From Isoptericola peretonis (GTDB lineage Bacteria; Actinomycetota; Actinomycetes; Actinomycetales; Cellulomonadaceae), in assembly GCA_023241745.1 (NCBI GenBank), contig JALQCY010000004.1, positions 372,001 to 436,000 of the forward strand: a stretch of 64,000 nucleotides of DNA, written 5' to 3'. The first letter of the stretch is position 1, and each line of letters starts with the position of its first letter. The position numbers and the translations under genes are program-made. The notes beneath the pieces were generated by a model. It was not told where the DNA came from, made no database searches, and was given only the letters and a program-made list of their open reading frames with translations. Below, one piece after another: positions 49,549 to 58,900 of this stretch.

Positions 49549-49587
49549 GCTCGGGCCGGTCGGGACCTCGTCCCGACCGGCCCGAGC
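49549..49587. terminator. Bidirectional terminator between tagH and the APS kinase gene
   Basis: An 18-bp perfect stem (49549-49566 with 49570-49587, core CTCGGGCCGGTCGGGAC) around loop CTC, 9 nt after the tagH stop and 15 nt from the convergent stop. Confidence 0.8.
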
Positions 49588-49602
49588 CCTGTCGAGGCAG
49601 CG

Positions 49603-50901
49603 CTAGCCGTCGAGCCGCTGGGCGAGCGCGGCGCGGACCCGCGCGACGGCGTCGGAGACGTCCACCTGCGACGTGTCGATGACGACGTCGGCGTCGGTCG
49701 GGGCCTCGTAGGGCGAGGAGATACCGGTGAACTCGGGGATCTCGCCGCGCCGCGCCTTGGCGTAGAGGCCCTTGCGGTCGCGGGCCTCGCACACCTCCAA
49801 CGGGGTGCTGACGTGGACGAGGAGGAAGAGGCCCGCCTGCTGCGCGAGCTCCCGCACGCGGGCACGGCCCGAGGCGAACGGGGCGATGGGCGCGGCGACC
49901 GCCACGCCACCGTGGGACGACACGAGCGACGCGACGTAGCCGATGCGCTCCACGTTCAGCTCGCGGGACTCGCGGTCGAAGCCGAGGCCCTTGGAGAGAT
50001 GGTGGCGTACCTCGTCGCCGTCGAGCAGCGTGGTGTGCAGGCCCTCGTCGTCGAGCTCGGCGGCGAGCGCGCGTGCCACCGTCGACTTCCCGGAGCCGGA
50101 CAGGCCGGTGAAGAACACGACGGCGCCACGACGCCGTGCGGTCCGGGCGGCGCGCGCGAGCTCGCCGGCCGCGGGCTCCGGGTAGAGGGCGGCGACCTCG
50201 TCGGCCCACAGGGTGTCGAGCCGCCCGACCCTGCGACGGGCCGCCGGCGACCGGTGGTCGGCCAGGACCTCGGTGCGAGCGGCGCCGTAGCGTGCGCCGA
50301 CCTCCGGCCAGCCCAGCCCGTCCGGGGCCTCCGCGGGCCAGGGCACGACGACGACGGTGGCGCGACGCCCGCCGTCGGCACCCAGGCGGTCTGCCAGGTC
50401 CTGCGCGATCCGGACGAGCCCCGGTGCGCCGACGTGCCCGGCGGCGGGGGAGCGACGGGCGGAGGGAACCATCAGGAGCACCGGCCCGGCGTCACCGACG
50501 AGGCCACCGAGGGCGTCCACCTCGGACCGGGTGGGGGGCTCGGACACCACGACGGCGACGGCGGGCGCGTCGGCCCCCGTCTCGAGGTCGGCCCGGACGT
50601 CGCGAGCCGCGCGCCGCAGCCGCGGGTCCCAGTGCGGGCCTGCGGCGCGGGCGAACGGCCGGACGGCGCGGGGGAGCGGGGCGGCCGCGTCGCCGGTGCC
50701 CGTCCCGGTCACGGCGAGCGGTGTGTTCTCCGCGTCCGTGAGGGTCACGGGGCCGGCCGGCACCCCCGCCGGCGGGAGCCACGGGGCACCCCCGGTGAGG
50801 GCGAGCTCGAGGAGGTCAAGGCCGTCGGGCGACAGGACGTGGCCGGTGGCGGGCAGGCCGGCCGACACGTCGTCGGGGGCGGGCGGGGTAGGGACGGTCA
50901 T
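49603..50901 (-). CDS. cysC: Adenylylsulfate (APS) kinase with degenerate ATP-sulfurylase-like N terminus
   Basis: A 432-residue protein. The C-terminal ~175 residues are APS kinase, making PAPS: Walker [18 protein letters not shown] (about 265-281), [36 protein letters not shown], and [32 protein letters not shown]. The N-terminal ~230 residues ([35 protein letters not shown]) look like the start of an ATP sulfurylase, but I do not see the catalytic HxxH-type motif, so this half is probably inactive or regulatory. ATG 50901 overlaps the permease gene by 4 nt. CysD/CysN at 52911-55139 would supply APS. Confidence 0.9.
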   Translation of the reverse strand: MTVPTPPAPDDVSAGLPATGHVLSPDGLDLLELALTGGAPWLPPAGVPAGPVTLTDAENTPLAVTGTGTGDAAAPLPRAVRPFARAAGPHWDPRLRRAARDVRADLETGADAPAVAVVVSEPPTRSEVDALGGLVGDAGPVLLMVPSARRSPAAGHVGAPGLVRIAQDLADRLGADGGRRATVVVVPWPAEAPDGLGWPEVGARYGAARTEVLADHRSPAARRRVGRLDTLWADEVAALYPEPAAGELARAARTARRRGAVVFFTGLSGSGKSTVARALAAELDDEGLHTTLLDGDEVRHHLSKGLGFDRESRELNVERIGYVASLVSSHGGVAVAAPIAPFASGRARVRELAQQAGLFLLVHVSTPLEVCEARDRKGLYAKARRGEIPEFTGISSPYEAPTDADVVIDTSQVDVSDAVARVRAALAQRLDG

Positions 50902-51866
50902 GATCGCGTCGTCGTGTCCTTCGGGTCGGGATCGGGGTCGGGAGCAGCGACGGTCCCGAGCGGCAGGGGCTTGGGCGGGAGCCGCTTGATGCGCTCGCGC
51001 ACGACGATCCACAGCAGGTTGCCGAGGACGAGCGCCCCGACGGCCGCCGCGACCACGACGCCGAGCGACGCGCCCAGCAGCTTGAGGCCGGAGGCCAGCA
51101 GCAGGATCGCGAGGGCGCGACGGATGATGCCGCCCGGGGCACGGCTGGAGACGTGGGCGCCGAACCATGCGCCGGGGACCGCCCCGATCAGCAGGGAGGT
51201 CGTGAGCCCCAGCTCGAAGTCGCCGTACAGGACGTGGCCCAGGGACGCGGCGGCGACCAGGGGCACGGCCTGGACCAGGTCGGTGCCCACGAGCTGCGAC
51301 GCCTTGAGCGCGGGGTAGAGGAGGAGCAGCACCACGATGATGATCGAGCCCGCGCCCACCGAGGTGAGCCCCACCATCAGCCCGGCGACGGCGCCGAGGA
51401 TCAGGGTGGGGACCCTGCGCACGACGACGTCGGGGCTGCTGGGCACGGCGGGTCCCTCGCCGAGCGCGGTGCGCCGCTGGAGCATGCCGAGCACCGCCCG
51501 GACGACGAGCCCCGCGGAGGCGACCAGCAGCGCGACGCCGAGGACCTGCTTGAGGGTCTCGTCGAAGCCGTCGCCGAGGGGCAGGTAGCGGATGAGCAGG
51601 GCCCCGGAGAAGGCCGCGGGCACCGACCCGATGCACAGCCACAGCACGAGCTGCAGGTTCACGGTGCGGCGGCGCAGGTGCACGATCGCGCCCGCGGGCT
51701 TCATGAACAGGCTGGCGACGACGTCGGACGAGACGGCGGTGAGCGGGTCGACCCGGAACACGAAGATGAGCATGGGCGTCATCAGGGCGCCGCCGCCCAT
51801 CCCGGTGAGGCCCACGACGAACCCCACGACGAGGCCGCCGAGGATCAGCGGGAGGTCGATGCTCAA
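50898..51866 (-). CDS. TauE/SafE family membrane permease
   Basis: A 322-residue membrane protein of the TauE/SafE family, which move sulfite, sulfoacetate or related anions. Seen: [20 protein letters not shown] near the N terminus and a second, related block [20 protein letters not shown], the two-fold internal repeat of the family, with about eight helices. A Pro/Asp-rich cytoplasmic tail ends it. The start is TTG at 51866 (TTG AGC ATC GAC), with AGGA about 12 nt upstream; nearby ATG and GTG codons are out of frame. Coupled to the APS kinase gene by an ATGA overlap, so a role in sulfate or sulfite transport for this module is likely. Confidence 0.83.
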   Translation of the reverse strand: MSIDLPLILGGLVVGFVVGLTGMGGGALMTPMLIFVFRVDPLTAVSSDVVASLFMKPAGAIVHLRRRTVNLQLVLWLCIGSVPAAFSGALLIRYLPLGDGFDETLKQVLGVALLVASAGLVVRAVLGMLQRRTALGEGPAVPSSPDVVVRRVPTLILGAVAGLMVGLTSVGAGSIIIVVLLLLYPALKASQLVGTDLVQAVPLVAAASLGHVLYGDFELGLTTSLLIGAVPGAWFGAHVSSRAPGGIIRRALAILLLASGLKLLGASLGVVVAAAVGALVLGNLLWIVVRERIKRLPPKPLPLGTVAAPDPDPDPKDTTTRS

Positions 51867-51996
51867 AACAGCACCATTCCTATCGGAGAAACAGAATTCA
51901 GCAGTATGAACTCTCGGGGAATCGTCCAATGCGGAATGGTAGCGTCGGCCGCGGCCCGCACGGGCCTCCGTCCAGAGCCGCCAGCCGAGGAGCCGT
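51867..51996. promoter_or_regulatory. A+T-richer divergent control region of the sulfate genes
   Basis: The 130 nt between the TauE-like and cysQ starts is clearly less GC-rich than its surroundings. It contains the near-palindrome TCC-TATC-GGA (51878-51887) and a TAGCGT -10 candidate (51940-51945) for cysQ. A sulfur-responsive operator is plausible but unproven. Confidence 0.35.
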
Positions 51997-52914
51997 ATGT
52001 CCCCGTCCGCCCCGTCCTTCCCGGACCCGGGCCTGCCCGACGGCGAGCTCGCCGCCGTGCTGGCGCGCGGCGCGGGCGAGGTGCTGCGCGGCCTGCGGGC
52101 CGACGTCGACGCCGCAGGCGGGGCGTTCGTGACCGGGGAGCTCAAGGACGCCGGCGACACCGCGAGCCAGGCCTGGCTCGCGGACGCGCTCGCGCACGCC
52201 CGTCCGTACGATGCCGTCCTCTCCGAGGAGGCCGCGGACCCCGCGGCCCGGTTGACGGCGGACCGCGTGTGGATCATCGACCCGCTCGACGGCACCCGCG
52301 AGTTCGCCGAGCGTCTCGCGCCGGCCGGACCCGTCGGGACCGGGGCCTCGACCAGCCCGGCCGCCGCGGCCTGGCGCGACGACTTCGCCGTCCACGTGGC
52401 GCTGTGGAAGCGCGGGTCCGACCGGCCCGCACGGCTGGCCGCCGGCGCCGTCGGGCTGCCCGCCCGTTCCGTCGTCCTCGGGACGACGCCGACCGAGGGT
52501 TCCTCCGACGTCCGCCCGGCGGACCCCGCCGCGGTGCTCGCCGGCCGCCGTCCGCTGCGCCTCGCGGCGAGCCGCAGCCGTCCGCCGGAGTTCGTGCGGC
52601 GTCTCGCCGCGCGCGGCGGGGTCGAGCTCGTGCCCATGGGCTCCGCCGGGGTCAAGGTGCTGTCCGTGGTGGACGGCACCGTCGACGCGTACGTGCACGC
52701 CGGCGGCCAGTACGAGTGGGACTCGGCGGCCCCCGTCGCGGTCGCGCTCGCCGCCGGTCTCGAGTGCACGCGCCTGGACGGCACCCCGCTCGAGTACAAC
52801 CGCCAGGATCCCTGGCTCCCCGACCTCTTCGTCTGCCACCCGGCGCTCGCAGCCCGGCTGCGCGCCGCGCTGACGGAGGTCGGGGTCGACATCAAGGAAG
52901 GTGCCCAGCCGTGA
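51997..52914 (+). CDS. cysQ: 3'(2'),5'-bisphosphate nucleotidase (CysQ-like)
   Basis: A 305-residue inositol-monophosphatase-superfamily enzyme that would hydrolyse PAP, the by-product of sulfotransferases, to AMP. Seen: LKDAGDTASQAWLADAL, the metal ligands Glu77-Glu78 (VLSEEAAD), the signature VWIIDPLDGTREFAE (91-105, Asp95 and Asp98) and the distal YEWDSAAPVAVALAAG with the WD motif. ATG 51997 has GAGGAG upstream. It overlaps cysD by 4 nt (GTGA). Its grouping with CysD, CysN, CysC and a sulfotransferase supports PAP rather than inositol phosphate as substrate. Confidence 0.9.
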   Translation: MSPSAPSFPDPGLPDGELAAVLARGAGEVLRGLRADVDAAGGAFVTGELKDAGDTASQAWLADALAHARPYDAVLSEEAADPAARLTADRVWIIDPLDGTREFAERLAPAGPVGTGASTSPAAAAWRDDFAVHVALWKRGSDRPARLAAGAVGLPARSVVLGTTPTEGSSDVRPADPAAVLAGRRPLRLAASRSRPPEFVRRLAARGGVELVPMGSAGVKVLSVVDGTVDAYVHAGGQYEWDSAAPVAVALAAGLECTRLDGTPLEYNRQDPWLPDLFVCHPALAARLRAALTEVGVDIKEGAQP

Positions 52915-53813
52915 CGTCCCACGTCCTGAGCCAGCTCCGCAGCCTCGAAGCGGAGAGCATCCACATCATCCGCGAGGTGGTGGCCGAGATGCAGCGTCCC
53001 TGTCTGCTCTTCTCGGGCGGCAAGGACTCGATCGTCATGCTGCACCTGGCCGCCAAGGCGTTCGCGCCGGCACGGATCCCGTTCCCGATCATGCACGTCG
53101 ACACGGGGCTGAACTTCCCGTCGGTGCTCGAGACGCGAGACCGGTGGGTCGAGCGGCTCGGCGTCCAGCTCGTCGTGGCCTCCGTCCCGGAGGCGATCGA
53201 GCGCGGGCTGGTGCAGGAGGAGCCCAACGGCTCGCGCAACCGCATCCAGACCCCGGTGCTGCTCGAGGCCGCGGAGAAGAACGGCTTCGACGCGCTCTTC
53301 GGCGGCGGACGCCGCGACGAGGAGAAGGCGCGCGCCAAGGAGCGCGTGTTCTCCTTCCGCGACGACTTCGGCCAGTGGGACCCCAAGAACCAGCGCCCCG
53401 AGGTCTGGGACCTCTACAACGGCCGCGTGCACCAGGGCGAGTCGATCCGCGTGTTCCCGCTGTCCAACTGGACCGAGCTGGACATCTGGGCGTACATCGA
53501 GGCCGAGGAGATCGACCTCCCGGACCTGTACTTCGCGACGGAGCGCGAGGTCGTCGACCGGGGCGGCATGCTCTTCGCGGTGAACGAGTTCACGCCGCTG
53601 AAGGACGGCGAGACCGCCGAGGTGCGGTCCGTGCGCTACCGCACGGTGGGGGACGCGAACCTCACCGCCGCCGTCGCGTCGACGGCCGCGACCCGCGCGG
53701 AGATCGTCGAGGAGGTCGCCGCCGTGCGCCTCACCGAGCGTGGCGCCACCCGTGGCGACGACAAGGTGAGCGAGGCCGCGATGGAGGACCGCAAGCGAGA
53801 GGGCTACTTCTAA
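52911..53813 (+). CDS. cysD: Sulfate adenylyltransferase small subunit (CysD)
   Basis: A 300-residue ATP-sulfurylase catalytic subunit, forming APS from ATP and sulfate together with the GTPase CysN. Seen: SIHIIREVVAEMQRPCLLFS, the PP-loop SGGKDS (35-40), MHVDTGLNFPSVLETRD, GGGRRDEEKARAKERVFSFR, PLSNWTELDIWAYIE, and the closing MEDRKREGYF, all family hallmarks. The start is GTG 52911, overlapping the cysQ stop; cysN begins 3 nt after the cysD stop. Confidence 0.97.
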   Translation: MTSHVLSQLRSLEAESIHIIREVVAEMQRPCLLFSGGKDSIVMLHLAAKAFAPARIPFPIMHVDTGLNFPSVLETRDRWVERLGVQLVVASVPEAIERGLVQEEPNGSRNRIQTPVLLEAAEKNGFDALFGGGRRDEEKARAKERVFSFRDDFGQWDPKNQRPEVWDLYNGRVHQGESIRVFPLSNWTELDIWAYIEAEEIDLPDLYFATEREVVDRGGMLFAVNEFTPLKDGETAEVRSVRYRTVGDANLTAAVASTAATRAEIVEEVAAVRLTERGATRGDDKVSEAAMEDRKREGYF

Positions 53814-53816
53814 GCC

Positions 53817-55139
53817 ATGAGCACCGAGACCACCACCAGCACCACGACCGCCGCCCAGCAGGCGATCGACACGTCCGCCGACCTGCTGAGGTTCGCGACC
53901 GCGGGCTCCGTGGACGACGGCAAGAGCACCCTCATCGGGCGGCTGCTGTTCGACTCCAAGACGATCTTCTCCGACCAGCTGGAGGCCGTGGAGCAGGTCA
54001 GCAAGGACCGCGGCAACGACTACACCGACCTGGCGCTCCTCACGGACGGCCTGCGTGCCGAGCGCGAGCAGGGCATCACGATCGACGTCGCCTACCGCTA
54101 CTTCGCGACGCCCAAGCGCAAGTTCATCATCGCGGACACCCCGGGCCACATCCAGTACACGCGGAACATGGTGACCGGGGCGTCGACCGCCGACGTCGCG
54201 CTCATCCTCGTGGACGCGCGCAAGGGGGTCATCGAGCAGAGCCGTCGGCACACGTTCCTGGCCACCCTCCTGGGCGTGCCGCACATCGTGGTGTGCGTCA
54301 ACAAGATGGACCTCGTGGACTACTCCGAGGAGGTCTTCGAGACCATCCGCAAGGACTTCACGGAGTTCGCCTCGCGCCTGCGCGTGCCCGACCTCACGTT
54401 CATCCCGATCTCGGCGCTCGTCGGCGACAACGTGGTGCACCGCAGCGAGCAGACCCCGTGGTTCGACGGGCGTCCGTTGCTCAGCCACCTCGAGACCCTG
54501 CACGTGGCCAGCGACCGCAACCTGCAGGACGTGCGGTTCCCGGTGCAGTACGTGATCCGGCCGCAGTCGCACGACGCGCGGGACTACCGCGGGTACGCGG
54601 GTACCGTCGCGGGCGGCGTCCTCAAGCCGGGTGACACGGTGCGCGTGCTGCCGTCCGGGCTCGAGACGACGATCGAGGCGATCGACACCGCCGACGGCCC
54701 CGTGGCGGAGGCGTACCCGCCCATGTCCGTGACGGTGCGCCTCACCGACGAGATCGACATCTCGCGCGGCGACATGATCTGCCGCCCGAACAACTCGCCC
54801 GCGGCGCTGCAGGACATCGACGCCCAGATCTGCTGGATGGACGAGTCCGCGCCGCTGGTGCAGGGCAAGAAGTACGCGATCAAGCACACCACCCGCTGGG
54901 CGCGGGCGATGGTCAAGGACGTCAAGTACCGCGTCGACGTCAACACCCTGCACCGGGACGAGGACGCGACCGAGATCCGGCTCAACGAGATCGGCCGCGT
55001 CCAGCTGCGCGTCACGCAGCCGCTGTTCGTGGACCCCTACCGCCAGAACCGCCGGACCGGCGCCTTCATCCTGGTGGACGAGGCCACGAACAAGACCGTG
55101 GCCGCGGGGATGGTCGGCAGCCTGCCGCACGCCTCCTGA
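53817..55139 (+). CDS. cysN: Sulfate adenylyltransferase large subunit, GTPase (CysN)
   Basis: A 440-residue elongation-factor-like GTPase that drives CysD. Seen: FATAGSVDDGKSTLIGRLLF (P-loop at about 32-40), LRAEREQGITIDVAYRYF (switch I), IIADTPGHIQYTRNMVTGAS (switch II), VCVNKMDLVDYSE, and beta-barrel domains with SRGDMICRPNN and a C-terminal RQNRRTGAFILVDEATN. There is no fused CysC domain; APS kinase is encoded separately at 49603. Stands 3 nt after cysD and 15 nt before the sulfotransferase gene, which favours a sulfation role. Confidence 0.97.
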   Translation: MSTETTTSTTTAAQQAIDTSADLLRFATAGSVDDGKSTLIGRLLFDSKTIFSDQLEAVEQVSKDRGNDYTDLALLTDGLRAEREQGITIDVAYRYFATPKRKFIIADTPGHIQYTRNMVTGASTADVALILVDARKGVIEQSRRHTFLATLLGVPHIVVCVNKMDLVDYSEEVFETIRKDFTEFASRLRVPDLTFIPISALVGDNVVHRSEQTPWFDGRPLLSHLETLHVASDRNLQDVRFPVQYVIRPQSHDARDYRGYAGTVAGGVLKPGDTVRVLPSGLETTIEAIDTADGPVAEAYPPMSVTVRLTDEIDISRGDMICRPNNSPAALQDIDAQICWMDESAPLVQGKKYAIKHTTRWARAMVKDVKYRVDVNTLHRDEDATEIRLNEIGRVQLRVTQPLFVDPYRQNRRTGAFILVDEATNKTVAAGMVGSLPHAS

Positions 55140-55154
55140 TCGCGAGAAGAGACG

Positions 55155-55871
55155 ATGCCTGTCTTCACCAAGGACGAGCGGAACGTCCTGTTCATCCACG
55201 TCCCCAAGACCGGCGGGTCTGCGGTCGAGAAGCACTTCGTCGCGGACGGCTGGGAGATGTCGTACCACGACGGCCGCATGCCGAAGGGGTACCCGAACTA
55301 CCTGCGGCGCTGCACGCCCCAGCACATGCACGGCGCGCTGCTGAAGGAGATCTTCCGCCTGCGCCGCTTCGACGCGGTCTTCGCCGTGGTGCGCGACCCG
55401 GTCGCGCGGTTCCGCTCGGAGTACGTGATGCGGCACAAGCAGGAGCTGACCACGAACGCCGACGCCGTCGAGGCGTGGGCCGAGGAGCGGTTCGAGAAGT
55501 TCGCGTCGAACCCGTACGTGCACGACAACCACATCCGCCCGCAGGTGGAGTTCCTCGTGAAGCAGGCGCACGTCTACCGGCTCGAGGACGGTCTGGACGC
55601 GGCGGTCGCCGACCTCAACGCCCGGCACGACCTCGGCCTGCCGTCCGAGGTGGCGCGCGTGCGCACGAGCGAGCGGACGCGCGGCATCTCGAGCAAGGAC
55701 GTCGAGGTGTCCGCGTCGCTCGAGGCGCGGCTCGAGGAGTTCTACGCCGACGACTTCCGCCGGTTCGGGTACAGGGACATCCCGCTGCCGCCGCCGCCCC
55801 ACCGCAGCCTCGCCGCGCGGGCGGCGGCCCGGGCGTCGCGCGAGCTGGCGGGCTTCGCCGAGCGGCTGTGA
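55155..55871 (+). CDS. Sulfotransferase family 2 protein
   Basis: A 238-residue sulfotransferase of the type acting on glycans. Seen: VLFIHVPKTGGSAVEKHFV with the 5'-phosphosulfate loop PKTGGS (17-22), FDAVFAVVRDPVARFRSEYV with the 3'-phosphate-binding RDPVARFRSEY (about 79-89), and NHIRPQVEFLV. A short Ala/Arg-rich tail ends it. ATG 55155 follows GAGAAGAGA. It is directly in the cysQ-cysD-cysN operon, so PAPS production and use are coupled. The acceptor is probably one of the surface glycans encoded here (inference). Confidence 0.85.
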   Translation: MPVFTKDERNVLFIHVPKTGGSAVEKHFVADGWEMSYHDGRMPKGYPNYLRRCTPQHMHGALLKEIFRLRRFDAVFAVVRDPVARFRSEYVMRHKQELTTNADAVEAWAEERFEKFASNPYVHDNHIRPQVEFLVKQAHVYRLEDGLDAAVADLNARHDLGLPSEVARVRTSERTRGISSKDVEVSASLEARLEEFYADDFRRFGYRDIPLPPPPHRSLAARAAARASRELAGFAERL

Positions 55872-55894
55872 CGGTACCCTGCCCGACGGCCCTT

Positions 55895-55900
55895 TAGAGT
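55895..55900 (+). promoter_or_regulatory. -10 box (TAGAGT) of a leaderless promoter for the GT2-TagF gene
   Basis: TAGAGT, 6 nt (TGGCTG), then ATG 55907. Confidence 0.5.
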
Positions 55901-55906
55901 TGGCTG

Positions 55907-58900
55907 ATGCTCCGCCGCGATCGGCAGGGCCCGCCACCGAACCATCCGTCCGTGCCCGAACGCGAGTTGATGTCTACCGTGCTCACTGATCTCCTGCGGT
56001 CCACCTACCGACGCCTGCCGGAGCCTTGGCGAGCACACCTCTCCGAGCTGCGCCGGCCGGGTCGACGGACCCTCGTGTCGGTCGTCGTGCCGGTGTACAA
56101 CGTCGAGCGGTACGTGGGTGAGTGCCTCGAGTCGATCCTCGCGCAGACCCACCGGCGGCTCGAGGTGGTCGTCGTCGACGACGGCTCGCCCGACGACTCG
56201 ATCTCCGTCGTGCAGCGCATCGCGGCACGCGACCGCCGGGTGCGAGTGGTGCGGCAGGAGAACGCGGGGCTCGGGGCCGCGCGCAACACGGGCGTCCGCC
56301 ACGCGCGCGGTTCGATGCTGTGCTTCGTCGACTCCGACGACACCGTCCCGCCGAACGCGGTCGAGGCCATGCTGACGTCGCTCACCCGCAGCGGGTCCGA
56401 CTTCGCGGTCGGCTCGCTGCTGCGGGACACGTCGGCGGGCAAGCACATGCCGCCCTGGGCCCGGAAGCTGCACGACCGCACCAGGACCGGCGTGACGATC
56501 GCCGACGAGCCCGACGTCCTCAAGAACGTCTTCGCGTGGACCAAGCTGTTCCGCACCGACTACTTCCGCCGGGTCGTCGGCCGGTTCCCGGACGGCCTCT
56601 ACGAGGACCAGGTCCCGTCGGCGAAGGCTTACCTCCACGGCCGGTTCGACGTGCTGCAGGACGTCGTCTGCCACTGGCGGATCCGCGACGACGAGTCGTC
56701 GATCACCCAGCAGAAGTCCACGATGCGCGACCTCACCGGTCGCTGGACGATGCTCGACGAGCTGCACGAGGTGATGCGCGACGCCCCGGAGCCGGTGCGC
56801 CGCGCGTGGGAGGCCAAGGTCGTCGGCTTCGACATGCGTCCCTACTACGAGCAGGTCCCGCGCACGGACGACGAGTACTGGAGCTTCCTCCAGCGCGAGG
56901 TGCGCGGCTTCGTCGACATGGCGGGCTACGAGCGCCTGGCCGAGGTCCCGGTCGCCGATCGGCTGCTGGCCGCGGCCACCTACCACGGCCTCCGCGACGA
57001 CGTCGTCGAGCTGGTGGCCCGTCGTGAGTCGCTCACGTGGAAGGTCCACGGCATCGTCGACGACGGCGGAGTGCGCCTGGGGCCCGACTACCTCGAGGGG
57101 CTGTCGCTGAGGCCCGACGGGGTGCTGGACGACCTCGACGGCGACGTCGAGGTCCTCGCGCGCACGGCCGACGTCGTCCTGGAGGACGGCTCGCTCCTGA
57201 TCGAGGGCAGCGCCTTCCTCTCCTTCGTCGACCTCGCTGGTACGGAGAGCGAGATCACCGTGGACGCCGTCTCGGACGTCGGCACCCGAGTCGTGGCGCA
57301 CGTCGAGCGCTTCGCCGACGAGAAGATCGACATGCGTGCGGCGGACCCGTGGAACGACCACTCGCGGTCCGGGTTCCGGGCACGTCTCGACCTGGGCCAG
57401 CTCGTGTCGCCGCTGTACCGGTTCGAGGTCGGCGTCCTGGTGGACGGGGTCGAGCGCCGTGCCCTGCTCACGGTGCCCGACCCTCGCGGTGCGGGGAGGC
57501 TGCCGAAGTTCGGGACGCTCGACGCCACCGGTCGGTGGTACGCCGATCACGCTCGGGAGTCCGACGTGCTGGAGCTGCGGTGCATGACGAGCGCCCGGGT
57601 CCCCGTGGAGGACGTCCGGGTGGCGGGGCGCCGGGTGGAGCTCGTGGTGGCCGGGAGCATGCCGTCGGTGCGGGGCTGTGTCGCCCGCTCCGGGACGACG
57701 GTCGTGCCCGGCACGGCGCAGCACGACGGGCACCACGAGGTCGTCGCCTTCGACCTGCCGCAGCCGGAGGGCGACGAGCGTCCCCGGACGTGGACGTTCG
57801 CGGCGCGCCCGGTGGGCGGCGGCCGGGAGCGTCGCTTCTCGTGGGTGGCCCCGAGCCGGACGCTCGACCCGGCCCCGCTCGCCGACGTGCTGGCGGGTGC
57901 CACGCGGTCCGGGAACGTCGTGGTGCAGACCGCTCCGTTGCTGGGCGAGGTCGAGGAGCTGAGCCTGGGGCGCGACGGCCTCCGGGTGCGCGGCTGGGCG
58001 GCGGCGACCGACGCCCTCCGTCGCGAGCCGCTGACGCTCGCTCTCGTGCACGACGCGACGCCGGGCAGCGACGTGCCGCTCGTGCTGGAGGCGGACGGCA
58101 GGTTCGACGTGGTCGTCCCCGTGGTCGACGCGCTCGGCAGCACCCTGTCCAAGACCGTGAACTTCGTGGTGACCCTGCGTGCCGGTGACGTCGTGGCGCG
58201 GCCACGTGCGTCGGCGGCCCTGGTGCGCGCCCTGCCGCTGGACATGGCGGACGGCGTCCTCTGCGCGACGGCGTCGACGACGCCCAAGGCCGGGTCGGTG
58301 AGCCTGCGCCTGCGGACCCACCTGGACGACACCGAGCGGAGCCGGCGGTCGCAGCACCGGCTGCAGCAGCGGTACCACCGGGGCGAGCAGGCATCGCTGG
58401 AGGCGGTGCTGCTCGAGTCGTTCGGTGGCCGGTCGGTGGGCGACTCACCGCTGGCGCTGAGCCGGGAGCTGCACCGGCGGGGCGACGGGCGCCCGCAGTA
58501 CTGGTCGGTGGCGTGCCTGTCGACCCCGGTGCCGGAGTGGGCGACACCGGTGCTGCGGTTCTCGGCGGAGTGGTACGACGTCCTCGAGCGCGCGACGTTG
58601 CTGATCAACAACAACAACTGGCCCTGGTACTTCCGCAAGGGCGAGCACCAGACCTACCTGCAGACGTGGCACGGGACGCCGCTCAAGCGGATCGGCAACG
58701 ACGTGCCCGGCGGGAACCTCACGATCACCTACCGCCGCCTCATGCAGCGCGAGGCGCAGTCCTGGGACTACCTGCTCTCGCAGAACGAGTACTCGGCGGA
58801 GATCTTCCCGGCGGCTTTCGGGTTCGACGGCAAGGTGCTCGTGGAGGGGTACCCCCGCAACGACGCCCTCGTGGACGACACCGCAGAACGTACCCGCGCC

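Noticed and set aside
49603..50901. Bifunctional ATP sulfurylase/APS kinase
   Set aside because: Catalytic ATP-sulfurylase motifs are not visible in the N-terminal half, and cysD/cysN already encode this activity nearby.
50898..55937. Long minus-strand frame extending the TauE-like gene through cysQ, cysD and cysN
   Set aside because: The TauE family N terminus begins at 51866. The extension is antisense to four unmistakable genes.
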